From positions 62,001 to 126,000 of the forward strand of contig NZ_JAAZQJ010000004.1 in NCBI RefSeq assembly GCF_012275375.1: 64,000 nt of DNA, written 5' to 3'. Below the pieces are notes generated by a model. It was not told where the DNA came from. It ran no database searches and saw only the letters and a list, made by a program, of their open reading frames with translations. The stretch is from Dyella sp. SG609 (GTDB taxonomy: Bacteria > Pseudomonadota > Gammaproteobacteria > Xanthomonadales > Rhodanobacteraceae). Below are positions 17,438 to 26,544 of the stretch, one piece after another (the first letter of the stretch is position 1; each line of letters starts with the position of its first letter). The position numbers were made by a program, and so were the translations under genes.

Positions 17438-18324
17438 AGATCGCCATCCTCTCGCGCAATTCCCGCCTGTATTCCACCCAGCGCCTGGTCGAGGTGGCGC
17501 GCGAGCGCGGCCACGTGGTGCGCGTGCTCGACCCGCTGCGCTGCTACGTGCGCATCGCGCCCGGCGACGTGGCGATCCGCTACAAGGGCAAGCCGCTGAA
17601 GGACATCGATGCGGTGATCCCGCGCATCGGCACCACCAGCACCTTCTACGGCACCGCGGTGCTGCGCCAGCTGGAGATGATGGGCGTGTACACGCCCAAC
17701 CCGTCCGACGCCGTGCTGCGCGCGCGCGACAAGCTGCGCGCGCTGCAGATCCTGGCCTCGCAGGGCCTGGACATGCCGGTGACGGTGTTCGGCGACAACC
17801 CCGACGACACCGCCGACGTGCTGGCCATGCTGGGCGACCCGCCGCACGTCATCAAGCTCAACGAAGGCAGCCAGGGCACCGGCGTGGTGCTGGCGGAAAA
17901 GCGCAGCGCCTCGCAGAGCGTGATCGAGGCCTTCCGCGGCCTGTACGCGAACTTCCTGGTGCAGGAGTTCATCGGCGAGGCCAACGGCAGCGACCTGCGC
18001 TGCTTCGTGGTCGGCAACAAGGTGGTGGCGGCGATGCAGCGCGACGCCAGCCCCGGCGACTTCCGCGCCAACCTGCATCGCGGCGGCAGCGCGCAGGCGG
18101 CGACACTCAGCGCCGAAGAACGGCAGATCTCGATCCGCGCGGCCAAGGCGCTGGGCTTGGGCATTGCCGGCGTCGACCTGCTGCGTTCCAGGCGCGGGCC
18201 GCTCATTCTCGAAGTGAATGCGTCGCCCGGACTGGAGGGCATCGAAGCGGCGACGGGCGTCGACGTGTCGGCGCACATCATCAAGCACCTCGAGCAGCAT
18301 CAGCGGAAAGCCGCCGCACGCTGA
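17434..18324 (+). CDS. rimK: RimK, ribosomal protein S6 glutamate ligase
   Basis: This 296-residue ATP-grasp ligase adds glutamate residues to the C-terminus of ribosomal protein S6. The N-terminal preATP-grasp domain starts [15 protein letters not shown] and contains [10 protein letters not shown]. The ATP-binding core has [35 protein letters not shown] and the metal-binding end [16 protein letters not shown]. The ATG at 17434 overlaps the upstream protease gene and gives the standard RimK length. A possible terminator lies 138 bases downstream, but that hairpin may belong to a separate small RNA. Confidence 0.94.
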   Translation: MKIAILSRNSRLYSTQRLVEVARERGHVVRVLDPLRCYVRIAPGDVAIRYKGKPLKDIDAVIPRIGTTSTFYGTAVLRQLEMMGVYTPNPSDAVLRARDKLRALQILASQGLDMPVTVFGDNPDDTADVLAMLGDPPHVIKLNEGSQGTGVVLAEKRSASQSVIEAFRGLYANFLVQEFIGEANGSDLRCFVVGNKVVAAMQRDASPGDFRANLHRGGSAQAATLSAEERQISIRAAKALGLGIAGVDLLRSRRGPLILEVNASPGLEGIEAATGVDVSAHIIKHLEQHQRKAAAR

Positions 18325-18401
18325 ACGGTTAACGGTGGCCTCAGTACGGGTTAACCACACCGTAACTCCACCGCCCCTATAAAGGTCCCACTGCAATTTG
18401 C

Positions 18402-18417
18402 TTGGCACTTCAACCGC
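18402..18417 (+). promoter_or_regulatory. Candidate sigma-54 (-24/-12) promoter
   Basis: TTGGCAC at 18402-18408 followed by GC at 18416-18417 gives the GG-N10-GC spacing of RpoN promoters, with a full TGGCAC at -24. The -12 block reads CCGC rather than TTGC. It points toward a strong terminator 45-90 bases on and then to the response regulator gene. A single match by eye could be chance. Confidence 0.35.
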
Positions 18418-18428
18418 TATGGTCTAGT

Positions 18429-18508
18429 GACAGCAGATTACGGTATCGGGGCAGTAGCTTGGGCCCGGATGGAGCGGCTTCCCGCCGCGCCTCCGGGCCT
18501 TTTCTTTT
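18429..18508 (+). ncRNA. Candidate small RNA or leader ending in an intrinsic terminator
   Basis: Between rimK (stop 18324) and the response regulator (start 18635) there are 310 bases with no credible coding frame. A sigma-54-like promoter is followed after about 12 bases by roughly 80 bases that end in a strong hairpin with a TTTTCTTTT tail. This is the structure expected of a free-standing small RNA or of a terminated leader. The 5' end is inferred from promoter geometry. The remaining bases of the gap (18325-18401, 18509-18624) show nothing further. Confidence 0.35.
18462..18508 (+). terminator. Intrinsic terminator upstream of the response regulator gene
   Basis: GGCCCGGA (18462-18469) pairs with TCCGGGCC (18492-18499) and GCGGC (18474-18478) with GCCGC (18484-18488) around a 5-base loop. 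TTTTCTTTT follows at 18500-18508. It ends either rimK transcripts or the candidate small RNA. Confidence 0.85.
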
Positions 18509-18634
18509 GGGCCCGATTCACGGCCGCGCAAGAGATTGCAGCCTGCTGCCGGCCTCGCGCCCACCTTCCCCGGCGCAAATTGTTAAGCTTGCCGCCATGG
18601 CCGGACCCAAGCCGGCGGCGACACGGAGTGGCGT

Positions 18635-19321
18635 ATGCGCGTACTGGTGATCGAAGACAACAGCGATATCGCGACCAATATCGGCGATTACCTGGAGGAT
18701 CGCGGCCATGTGGTCGATTTCGCCGGCGACGGCGTGACCGGCCTGCACCTGGCGGTGGTGAACGAATTCGACGTGATCGTGCTGGACCTGACCCTGCCCG
18801 GCATGGACGGCCTGGACGTGGCGCGCAAGCTGCGCCACGAGGCGCACAAGCAGACCCCGGTGCTGATGCTCACCGCGCGCGATGCGCTGGAGCAGAAGCT
18901 CACCGGCTTCGAGTCCGGCGCCGACGACTACATGACCAAGCCGTTCGCCCTGCAGGAACTGGCCGCCCGCCTGGAAGTGCTGGCGCGCCGCGGCAAGGGC
19001 CCGCAGAGCCGCGTGCTGAAGGTGGCCGACCTCACCTACAACCTGGACACGCTCACCGTCACCCGCGACAGCAAGTCGATCCAGCTCAACCCGATCGGCC
19101 TGAAGCTATTACAGGCGCTGATGGAAGCCAGCCCTTCGGTGGTCACCCGCCAGGATCTGGAACAGCGCGTGTGGGGCGAGGAACTGCCCGACAGCGACAG
19201 CCTGCGCGTGCATATCCACGGACTGCGCGCGGCGATCGACAAACCATTTGACAAGCCGCTGATCCACACGCGGCACGGTATCGGATATCGCATGGTCGAC
19301 CCGGATGCGGTCCAGACGTAA
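18635..19321 (+). CDS. OmpR-family response regulator
   Basis: The 228 residues form a receiver domain (1-115) and an OmpR/PhoB winged helix (about 125-222). The acidic pocket is E8-D9, the phosphoacceptor is D51 in VIVLDLTLPGMDG, the switch threonine is in LMLTARDALE, and the conserved lysine is in DDYMTKPFAL. GGAG precedes the ATG at six bases. It overlaps the histidine kinase gene by 17 bases, so the two form a pair. The receiver sequence is closer in character to the ColR/VgrR-type regulators of Xanthomonas than to PhoP, but I do not assign a name. Targets are unknown. Confidence 0.93.
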   Translation: MRVLVIEDNSDIATNIGDYLEDRGHVVDFAGDGVTGLHLAVVNEFDVIVLDLTLPGMDGLDVARKLRHEAHKQTPVLMLTARDALEQKLTGFESGADDYMTKPFALQELAARLEVLARRGKGPQSRVLKVADLTYNLDTLTVTRDSKSIQLNPIGLKLLQALMEASPSVVTRQDLEQRVWGEELPDSDSLRVHIHGLRAAIDKPFDKPLIHTRHGIGYRMVDPDAVQT

Positions 19322-20588
19322 GCTTCGTTTTCGCCTGGTCCTGAGCTTCGCGCTGTTCGGGTTCGGCCTCAGCGCCCTGTTTGCCTTCGCGGCGCTCAAC
19401 ATCCGCGAGCGCGTCGAGAACCAGCTCATCACCTCGGCCTTGCAGGACGAGGTGGACCGCCTCAACGAACAAGTCCTGGCCCACCCGGACCGGGCGCCTG
19501 CGTTCGAAATCATCAAGGCGGCATCCTGGAGCGACCGCACCATCTATAAGGCGCCGCTGTCCTGGCAGGCCCTGGATACCGGCGTGCACGACCTGTTCGA
19601 GACCGGTCCGGACGGCAAGCCGCATCATTACAAGCTGGCCGTGCGCCGCAAGGACGGCGTGATCAGCTTCGTGCAGTACGACGTCTCGCGCGACGAACTG
19701 GGCAAGCGCCAGCTGCTCACCGCGGTGCTCGCCGCGGTTTTCCTGTTCGGCCTGATCTCGCTGGCGCTGGGGCTGTGGCTGTCGCGCAAGGTGCTCAAGC
19801 CGGTGAGCGAACTGGCCCAGCGCCTGCGCGAGTTCCGCAAGAACGGCAAGGCCGAGCCGCTGGCGCCGCATTTCGCTGACGACGAAGTGGGCGAGCTGGC
19901 GCTGGCGCTGGACGAATACGCCAACCGCCTGACCTCGATGGTGGAGCGCGACCGCGAATTCAATTCCGACGTGAGCCACGAGCTGCGCACGCCGCTGGCG
20001 GTGATCGCCAGCACCACGGAACTGCTGCAGGGTTCGCCCGACCTTACCGACAAGCTGCGCGAGCGCCTGAAGCGCATCGAGCGCGCCTCGCGCCAGGCCA
20101 CCGAACTGATCGAAGCGCTGCTGCTGCTGTCGCGCGCGGAACGCCGCGGCCCCACGCGCGGCGAGACCACCGAGGTGGCCAAGGTCGCCTCCGACGTGAT
20201 CGAAAGCCAGCGCCCGCAGATGCGCGACAAGCCGCTCAACGTGGAGCTGGTGGTGAACGGCGGCCTGAGCATCAATGCGCCGGCCTCGGTGCTGTCGGTC
20301 GCGCTCACCAACCTGATCGGCAACGCCATCAAGTACACGCTGGAAGGCCAGGTCACGGTGAAGGTCGAGAAGGACCGCATCGAAGTGATCGACACCGGCC
20401 CCGGCATCAAGCCGGAAGACGCCGAGCGCCTGTTCCAGCGCGGCGTGCGCGGCGAAGGCGCCGGCGGCAGCGGCGCGGGGCTGGGCCTGGCGATCGTGCG
20501 GCGCTTGTGCGAGCTCTATGGCTGGGACGTGTCGATGCGTCCGCGGCCGGATACCAACGGGGCGATCGCCTGCATCGTGTTTCAGTGA
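19305..20588 (+). CDS. Sensor histidine kinase, HisKA/HATPase_c
   Basis: This 427-residue kinase has a membrane segment at about 11-31, a periplasmic sensor of about 105 residues, and a second segment at about 140-160. A HAMP linker follows, then the H-box DVSHELRTPLAV with the phospho-histidine near residue 225, the N-box LIGNAIKYT, and the G boxes DTGPGIKP and GAGLGLAIV. It starts inside the end of the response regulator gene. Its sensor domain has no motif I can match to a ligand. A strong hairpin follows the stop codon directly. Confidence 0.93.
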   Translation: MRSRRKLRFRLVLSFALFGFGLSALFAFAALNIRERVENQLITSALQDEVDRLNEQVLAHPDRAPAFEIIKAASWSDRTIYKAPLSWQALDTGVHDLFETGPDGKPHHYKLAVRRKDGVISFVQYDVSRDELGKRQLLTAVLAAVFLFGLISLALGLWLSRKVLKPVSELAQRLREFRKNGKAEPLAPHFADDEVGELALALDEYANRLTSMVERDREFNSDVSHELRTPLAVIASTTELLQGSPDLTDKLRERLKRIERASRQATELIEALLLLSRAERRGPTRGETTEVAKVASDVIESQRPQMRDKPLNVELVVNGGLSINAPASVLSVALTNLIGNAIKYTLEGQVTVKVEKDRIEVIDTGPGIKPEDAERLFQRGVRGEGAGGSGAGLGLAIVRRLCELYGWDVSMRPRPDTNGAIACIVFQ

Positions 20589-21193
20589 CGTGGCACATCG
20601 GCATGATTATCAGGTCATGCCGATGCGTGATTTCACATTAGTGAATTGACGGCCATTTCATGATCGGCCGGATAATGCGGTCAGATAATCCGCGCATTGA
20701 CGCGATTTTCATGCGGCGCAATAGTCCGCATTAATTCCGCGCTTCGTTGACAAATCCTTCGCCATTAATTTCTCATTTTCCTGGCAAACTCTTGCTGCGC
20801 CGCACAATCTGTGATGCGAAGCACATTTCCCCCGATGGACAAGCTCCCGTTCAGGCATGGACACTCAAAGCCGGGAACAGGGTAGGGGAAAAGTCTTAGC
20901 GTATTTTCCAATACGTCATGCGGAATCCCCCATTCCGTCACCCGCGTCACCCAGCAGATCCGTCACAGCTTGTCCCGGCCGTTGCGATGCCGGTGCTGGT
21001 AGCCGTCTGCGTCATAAAAATCGATGGTACGCGACATTTTGAAACATGGCCGTATTGGCCGTGGCGGACCGGTTCGGTCGCGATTATCCGATATTTCAAA
21101 TGCATTACCTGGGCGATTAACGCCGGCTAACGCGTGCCTGCTTTTCGTGCCGCAAAGGATCGTGCGGCGGAGCGGGCCGCAGGGGGAAAAACC
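20589..21193. promoter_or_regulatory. Long A/T-richer non-coding region before the NRPS operon
   Basis: These 605 bases have no credible gene and are visibly lower in G+C than both neighbours. They hold a strong hairpin at 20596-20625, a TTGACA hexamer at 20747-20752 without a matching -10 that I can see, and several short A/T runs. The region must contain the promoter of the biosynthetic operon, and its composition suits binding by nucleoid silencers or specific regulators. A short minus-strand frame at 20765-20950 is not supported by a start site or composition. Confidence 0.5.
20596..20625. repeat. Strong inverted repeat after the histidine kinase gene
   Basis: CATCGGCATGA (20596-20606) pairs perfectly with TCATGCCGATG (20615-20625) over 11 bases around an 8-base loop, starting seven bases after the kinase stop codon. 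There is no T-run behind it on the plus strand. It could be an mRNA-end structure or a DNA site rather than a standard terminator. Confidence 0.7.
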
Positions 21194-24100
21194 ATGAGCG
21201 ATGTGCGCGACGACGTGCTGCTGCCTTTGACCACCGCCCAGCGCGGCCTGTGGATGAACCACAAGATCGGCGGCGATGGCGCGATCATGAATATCGCCGA
21301 GGCGGTGGATATCCGCGGCCCGGTGCAGCCGCCGCTGTTCCGCCAGGCGCTGTACCGCCTCGTCTACGAGGCCGAGATGATGCGCGCCAACGTGATCGAG
21401 CGCGACGGCAAGCCGCTGCTGGTGGTGCGCCAGGTCTACGGCGGGCAGTTTCCCTATTTCGACATGAGCGCCGAAGCCGATCCGCGCGCGGCCGCCGAGG
21501 CGTGGATGCACGAGGAGTACTCGCGCAACCCGGACCTCGAACACGACCCGCTGTGGGTCAGCGTGCTGTTCAAGCTCGCCGACGACCACTACGTCTGGTA
21601 CCAGCGCGCGCACCACATCGTGCTGGATGGCTACGGCGGCGGCCTGCTCGCGCGGCGCCTGGCCGAGCTGTACACCGCCCTGGTGCGGGGCAGCGAGCCG
21701 CCGCCGTGCGAGTTCGCGCCCGCCGCCACCGCCAGTGCACTGGAAAGCGCGTATCGCGAATCGGACCGCTTCCGCCGCGACCGCGACTACTGGAAGGAAC
21801 TGCTGGCCGACCTGCCCGAGGCGGTGACGCTGTCGCGCCGCCAGCATCGCCCCGGCCTGGCCGACCGCCTGTGCCGCAGCACGGCGATCCTGCCGCCGGA
21901 AACCTCGCGCCGCCTGGCCGAACTGGGCAAGGCCACCGGCGCCAGCCTGCCGCAGGTGCTGATCGGCCTGGTCGCGGCGTATTACCACCGCGTCACCGGT
22001 GCGGAAGACCTGGTGTTCGGCATGCCGGTGACGGCGCGGCTCAATGCCGAGGCGCGCCGCATGCCGGGCATCTTCGCCAACGTGGTGCCGATCCGCCTGC
22101 AGTTCGCCGCGGAGCTCACCGCCGGCGGCCTGTTCGAACAGGTCTCCCGCGCGGTGCGGCAGACGCTGCGCCATCAGCAGTACCGCTACGAAGACCTGCG
22201 CCGCGACCTGGGCCTGGTCGGGCAGGGCCGTGCCGTGGCCTGGCTGGGCATCAATATCGAGCCGTTCGATTACCAGCTCGATTTCGCCGGCGCGGGTACG
22301 TCCTCGCACAACATGTCCAACAGTTCGGCGGAAGACCTGATGGTCTTCGTCTACGACCGCGGCACCGATGCCGGCCTGCGCATCGACCTCGACGCCAACC
22401 CGCTGCTGTACGACATGGACGAACTGGACGAGCACCGCCGCCGCCTGTGCCGCCTGATCGACGGCGTGCTGGCCGAACCGGAGGCGCGCCTGCGCGACAT
22501 CGACCTGCTCGGCGACGAAGAACGCCACCGCCTGCTGGTGGCCTGGAACGACACCGCCGCGCCGATCGAACTGAGCGGCCTGCCCGCGCACGTGGCGCAG
22601 CAGGCGGCGCTGCGGCCGGAGGCGCCGGCGGTGATCGCGGGCGACACCGTGCTGAGCTACCGCGAGCTGCACCGGCGCAGCGTGGCGCAGGCGCGGCAGC
22701 TGATCGACGACGGCATCGCGCCCGGCGACATCGTGGCCGTGGCGCTGCCGCGCAACGAGCAGCTGCTGATCGTGCTGCTGGCGATCATGCGCACCGGCGC
22801 CACGTATCTGCCGATCGATCCGGACGGCCCGGCCGAGCGCATCGCGCTGCTGCTGGACGATGCCGCGCCGATCGCGCTGATCGCCACCCGCGCCATCCAC
22901 GAGCGCCTGCCCATGGGCGGCGGCATGCAGCTGCTGCCGGAACAGCTGGACGCGCGCGCGCTGGAAGCCGTGCACGAGCCGGACCTGAGCCATCCCGACG
23001 GCGTTGCCTACGTGCTCTACACCTCCGGTTCCACCGGTCGCCCCAAGGGCGTGGAAGTCACCCACCGCAATCTCGCCAACTTCCTGCAGGGCATGGCGCG
23101 CCTGCTGGAACCCGTACCCGGCCATCGCTTCCTTGCCGTTACCACGGTGATCTTCGATATCGCGGGGCTGGAGCTGTACCTGCCGCTCACCGCCGGCGCC
23201 TGCGTGGTGATGGCCGGCAGCGGCGCCGCGCAGCAGCCGGTGGAACTGGCGCGGCTGATCCGCGCCAGCGGCGTCACCCATGTGCAGGCGACGCCGTCGC
23301 TGTGGCGCATCCTGCTGGGCAGCCCGGAAACCAGGCTGGACGAAGTGCATGCCATGGTGGGCGGCGAAGCGCTGGGTGCGGAACTCGCCGCGCGGCTCAA
23401 GGCCGCGGCGGCGCGGGTGACGCAGTTCTATGGCCCCACCGAAACCACGGTGTGGTCCACCGCTTACGAGCTGGAAGTGATCGGCTCCGGCATTCCGCCG
23501 ATCGGCCGCCCCATCCTCAACACGCGTCTGTACGTGCTCGATGCCGCGCGGCAGCCGGTGGTGACCGGCGCGATCGGCGAGCTGTACATCGGCGGTGCGG
23601 GCGTGGCCAAGGGCTATCTGCATCGCCCGCAGCTCACCGAGGAACGCTTCCCGGCCGACCCCTTCGCTGCCGACGGCAGCCGCATGTACGCCACCGGCGA
23701 CCTGGTGCGCTGGCGCGACGACGGCTTGCTGGAATTCATCGGGCGCGCCGACAGCCAGGTGAAGATCCGCGGCCATCGTATCGAGCTGGGCGAGGTCGAG
23801 AACCTGCTGGCCCAGCACGCCGGCGTCGCCGCTGCGGCGGTCACCACGTTCCGCGATGCGAACGGCAGTCTCGCCGTGGCCGCCTATGTGGTGCCGCGCG
23901 AGCCCGCCGCCGTCGATTCCGACCAGCTGCGCATGTTCCTGGCGCGCCGCCTGCCGGAGCCCGCGCTGCCGTCCAGCTTCACCTTGCTGGACGCGCTGCC
24001 GCTGACGCCGAACGGCAAGCTGGACCGCCGCGCGCTGCCGGCGCCGGACCGCATTGCGCGCGCCGCGTTCGTGGAACCGTCCACGCCGGTCGAACGCAAG

Positions 24101-25222
24101 CTGGCGGAACTGTGGCAGCGCCTGCTGCGCATCGAACGCGTCGGCCTGCACGACAACTTCTTCGAGCTCGGCGGCGATTCGCTCACCGCGGCGGAGATGG
24201 CGGTGGGCTTCCCCGCGGAATTCGGCGTGGAGCTGCCGCTGGGCAGCCTGTTCGAAGCGCCGACGGTGGCCAACCTGGCGGCCTTCGTCGACCGCCTCGG
24301 CGGCGACAGCGACGATCCGCTCGGCGAGGTGATCGTGCTGCGCGCGCCGCCGCGGTTGCGCGAAGTGGGCAGGGCGCCGGCGCGGCCGCTGTTCTGCATC
24401 CATCCGATGATGGGCCTGAGCCTGGGCTTCTCCGCGCTGCTGCGGCATCTCGACCCGGCCGTCCCGGTGTACGGCCTGCAGTCGCGCGGCCTGCGCGGCG
24501 ACCTGCGCCTGCCAGGCAGCATCGAGGAAGTGGCGGCGGATTATCTGGCGCAGATCCGGCGCATCCAGCCCGAGGGGCCGTACCGCCTGGTCGGGCGTTC
24601 GATGGGCGGACTGATCGGCCACGCCATCGCCGAGCAGCTGCTGGCGATGGGCGAGCGCGTCGAGCTGCTGGCGATGATCGACAGCTATCTGTTCACCGCC
24701 GGCGAGCGTTCGCGCCCGCGCGAGGAAGCCAAAGAAGTACGCGCCGCGCTGAACTTCCTCGGCCTGCACCAGCACGCCGGCGAAGACGCGCCGCAGACGC
24801 TGAAGGAGCTGGCCTCGCTGCTGCTGCACAGCTACAACGCGCGCTCGATCCCGCTGGTGCAGGAGATCATCAAGAGCCACCCGCAATTCATCGAGCATCT
24901 GTTCGCGGTGATGCGCAACAACCTGGAGCTGGCGCGCCAGTACACGCCGCGCCGGATCAACGTGGACCTTCTGTTCTTCCACGCCACCGAGCGCGAGGGC
25001 GACCTGGGCGGCATCCTCGACCACCGCCCCTCGGCGTGGCGGCCCTTCATCGGCTGGCGCATCGAGGTGCAGGAGCTGGCCTGCCATCACGAGGCGGTGC
25101 TGGAGCCGGCGCCGGCGGAGACGATCGGCACCGTGCTGCGCCATCGCCTGTTCGATATCCCGGACGAGCGCGCGGGCGCCGCCACGCCGCTGGCGCCGCA
25201 GCCGGGGCTGGCCGCCGCATGA
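21194..25222 (+). CDS. Single-module nonribosomal peptide synthetase, C-A-T-TE (glycine-type A domain)
   Basis: The 1342 residues contain four domains. Condensation (about 8-440) has the active-site motif HHIVLDG at 140-146. Adenylation (about 460-960) has YTSGSTGRPKG near 609, YGPTETTVW, ATGDLVRW and NGKLDRRALP. A carrier domain has LGGDSL with the phosphopantetheine serine near 996. A type I thioesterase has GRSMGG with the nucleophile near 1136 and a C-terminal histidine in CHHEAV. The layout recalls EntF. By-eye alignment with GrsA gives the code D-I-L-Q-V-G-F-V-W-K, close to known glycine codes. AGGGGG precedes the ATG at 21194. It is the first gene of a five-gene coupled operon. It probably condenses an acyl or aminoacyl donor with glycine and releases the product. 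Confidence 0.9.
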   Translation: MSDVRDDVLLPLTTAQRGLWMNHKIGGDGAIMNIAEAVDIRGPVQPPLFRQALYRLVYEAEMMRANVIERDGKPLLVVRQVYGGQFPYFDMSAEADPRAAAEAWMHEEYSRNPDLEHDPLWVSVLFKLADDHYVWYQRAHHIVLDGYGGGLLARRLAELYTALVRGSEPPPCEFAPAATASALESAYRESDRFRRDRDYWKELLADLPEAVTLSRRQHRPGLADRLCRSTAILPPETSRRLAELGKATGASLPQVLIGLVAAYYHRVTGAEDLVFGMPVTARLNAEARRMPGIFANVVPIRLQFAAELTAGGLFEQVSRAVRQTLRHQQYRYEDLRRDLGLVGQGRAVAWLGINIEPFDYQLDFAGAGTSSHNMSNSSAEDLMVFVYDRGTDAGLRIDLDANPLLYDMDELDEHRRRLCRLIDGVLAEPEARLRDIDLLGDEERHRLLVAWNDTAAPIELSGLPAHVAQQAALRPEAPAVIAGDTVLSYRELHRRSVAQARQLIDDGIAPGDIVAVALPRNEQLLIVLLAIMRTGATYLPIDPDGPAERIALLLDDAAPIALIATRAIHERLPMGGGMQLLPEQLDARALEAVHEPDLSHPDGVAYVLYTSGSTGRPKGVEVTHRNLANFLQGMARLLEPVPGHRFLAVTTVIFDIAGLELYLPLTAGACVVMAGSGAAQQPVELARLIRASGVTHVQATPSLWRILLGSPETRLDEVHAMVGGEALGAELAARLKAAAARVTQFYGPTETTVWSTAYELEVIGSGIPPIGRPILNTRLYVLDAARQPVVTGAIGELYIGGAGVAKGYLHRPQLTEERFPADPFAADGSRMYATGDLVRWRDDGLLEFIGRADSQVKIRGHRIELGEVENLLAQHAGVAAAAVTTFRDANGSLAVAAYVVPREPAAVDSDQLRMFLARRLPEPALPSSFTLLDALPLTPNGKLDRRALPAPDRIARAAFVEPSTPVERKLAELWQRLLRIERVGLHDNFFELGGDSLTAAEMAVGFPAEFGVELPLGSLFEAPTVANLAAFVDRLGGDSDDPLGEVIVLRAPPRLREVGRAPARPLFCIHPMMGLSLGFSALLRHLDPAVPVYGLQSRGLRGDLRLPGSIEEVAADYLAQIRRIQPEGPYRLVGRSMGGLIGHAIAEQLLAMGERVELLAMIDSYLFTAGERSRPREEAKEVRAALNFLGLHQHAGEDAPQTLKELASLLLHSYNARSIPLVQEIIKSHPQFIEHLFAVMRNNLELARQYTPRRINVDLLFFHATEREGDLGGILDHRPSAWRPFIGWRIEVQELACHHEAVLEPAPAETIGTVLRHRLFDIPDERAGAATPLAPQPGLAAA

Positions 25223-26544
25223 GCGCGCCCAGGCCGATCGTCATCTTCACCATCGGCACGCAAGGCGACGTGCGGCCCTGCGTGGCGCTGGGGCAGGGGC
25301 TGCAGCGCGCGGGTTATCCGGTGCGCATCGCCACCAGCGGTAATTTCGAGCCGCTGGTGCGCGAAGCGGGGCTGGCATTCTTTCCGCTCACCGCCGATTT
25401 CCAGGCCATGCTGGAAGCCGACCGCAGCATCGCCGAGCAGGGCCTCAACCTGCGCGCGATGGCGCGCATCTTCCGTCAGCGCTATGCGCTGTGGGCCGAG
25501 CGCTGGGCCGAGGAAGGCATGGCGGCGAGCGAAGGCGCGGGCCTGCTGATCGGCGTGAGCAACAGCACCTTGCTGGCCAAGGCGCTGTCGGAGTGGCGCG
25601 GCGTGCCGTTCGCCATCGCGCGCCTGCAGCCGTTGACGCCCTCGCGCCTGCTGCCGCCGATGGTGCTGAGCGGTTCGCGCGACCGCCTGCCCGGCCCGGT
25701 GAGCCTGGCCGCGCATCATCTGCTGTGGTTGCTGGTGTGGCATGTGATGCGGCCGGCGATCAACGACATCGTGCGGCCGCGGCTGGGCCTGCCGCGCTAT
25801 CCCTGGCATGGGCCTTATCTGGGCCGCCATGCGCTGGACGAGAAGGTGATCAACGGCTTCAGCCGCTACGTGCTGCCGCGGCCGGCGGACTGGCCGGACA
25901 GCTCACAGGTTACCGGCTACTGGTTCTTCGATCCGCCGGCGTGGACGCCGCCGGCGGAACTTGCCGAGTTTCTGGCTGCCGGCCCCAAGCCGGTCTATAT
26001 CGGCTTCGGCAGCATGGTGAGCAGCCGCGCCGCCGAGTTCACCCGCATCGTGCTGGACGGCGTGCGCAAGAGCGGGCGCCGCGCGGTGCTGGCGGCGGGC
26101 TGGGGCGGGCTGGAGATCGCCGAAGGCGCGCTGGACGAGCAGATCTATGGCCTGCGCCAGGCACCGCACGACTGGCTGTTTCCGCGCATGGCCGGCGCCG
26201 TGCATCACGGCGGCGCGGGCACTACGGCAGCGGCGGCGCGCGCCGGCATTCCGGCCGCGGTGGTGCCGTTCTACGGCGACCAGCCGTTCTGGGCGCGCTG
26301 CCTGCAGCGCCGCGGCGTGGCGCCCGCCGCGCTGGACCGGCGCAGCTTGAACGCCGATGCGCTGGCCGCGGCGCTCACCGCGATGGCGCAGCCGGAGATG
26401 CTGCGCGAGGCCGAAGCGCTGGGCCGCGCGATCCGCGCCGAGGACGGCGTGGGCGAAGCGCTGCGGCATCTGCGGCGCTGGGGCTTGCTGGAGGAAGTTG
26501 AAATGATGGAGGCCGCGATGGAACCGCAGCGGAGCGTGGCATGA
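25219..26544 (+). CDS. Glycosyltransferase family 1 (UGT/RhlB-like)
   Basis: This 441-residue GT-B enzyme starts PIVIFTIGTQGDVRPCVALG, the acceptor-binding opening of the UDP-glucuronosyl/sterol/macrolide glycosyltransferase superfamily. It ends with the nucleotide-sugar site MAGAVHHGGAGTTAAAARAGIP and the donor motif VVPFYGDQPFWA. RhlB, which makes rhamnolipids, and antibiotic Gtf enzymes share this fold. Its start codon overlaps the NRPS stop (ATGA at 25219-25222), so it should act on the NRPS product or on a lipid precursor. The donor sugar cannot be read with confidence. Confidence 0.9.
   Translation: MSAPRPIVIFTIGTQGDVRPCVALGQGLQRAGYPVRIATSGNFEPLVREAGLAFFPLTADFQAMLEADRSIAEQGLNLRAMARIFRQRYALWAERWAEEGMAASEGAGLLIGVSNSTLLAKALSEWRGVPFAIARLQPLTPSRLLPPMVLSGSRDRLPGPVSLAAHHLLWLLVWHVMRPAINDIVRPRLGLPRYPWHGPYLGRHALDEKVINGFSRYVLPRPADWPDSSQVTGYWFFDPPAWTPPAELAEFLAAGPKPVYIGFGSMVSSRAAEFTRIVLDGVRKSGRRAVLAAGWGGLEIAEGALDEQIYGLRQAPHDWLFPRMAGAVHHGGAGTTAAAARAGIPAAVVPFYGDQPFWARCLQRRGVAPAALDRRSLNADALAAALTAMAQPEMLREAEALGRAIRAEDGVGEALRHLRRWGLLEEVEMMEAAMEPQRSVA

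Noticed and set aside
18635-20588. Naming the two-component pair phoP/phoQ
   Set aside because: The receiver sequence differs in character from xanthomonad PhoP, and the kinase sensor lacks the acidic PhoQ patch. A ColR/VgrR-like identity is possible but not certain, so no name is given.
20596-20625. Classical rho-independent terminator for the histidine kinase gene
   Set aside because: The stem is strong, but no T-run follows on the plus strand, so it is listed only as an inverted repeat.
20765-20950. A 61-codon minus-strand frame in the gap before the NRPS operon
   Set aside because: No ribosome-binding site, no recognisable features, and the region looks regulatory.
20963-25144. A very long open frame on the minus strand opposite the NRPS gene (well over 1,000 codons)
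   Set aside because: It is an antisense shadow caused by high G+C and third-position bias. The translation is rich in Arg, His, Ala and Gln without domains, whereas the plus strand encodes a complete C-A-T-TE synthetase.
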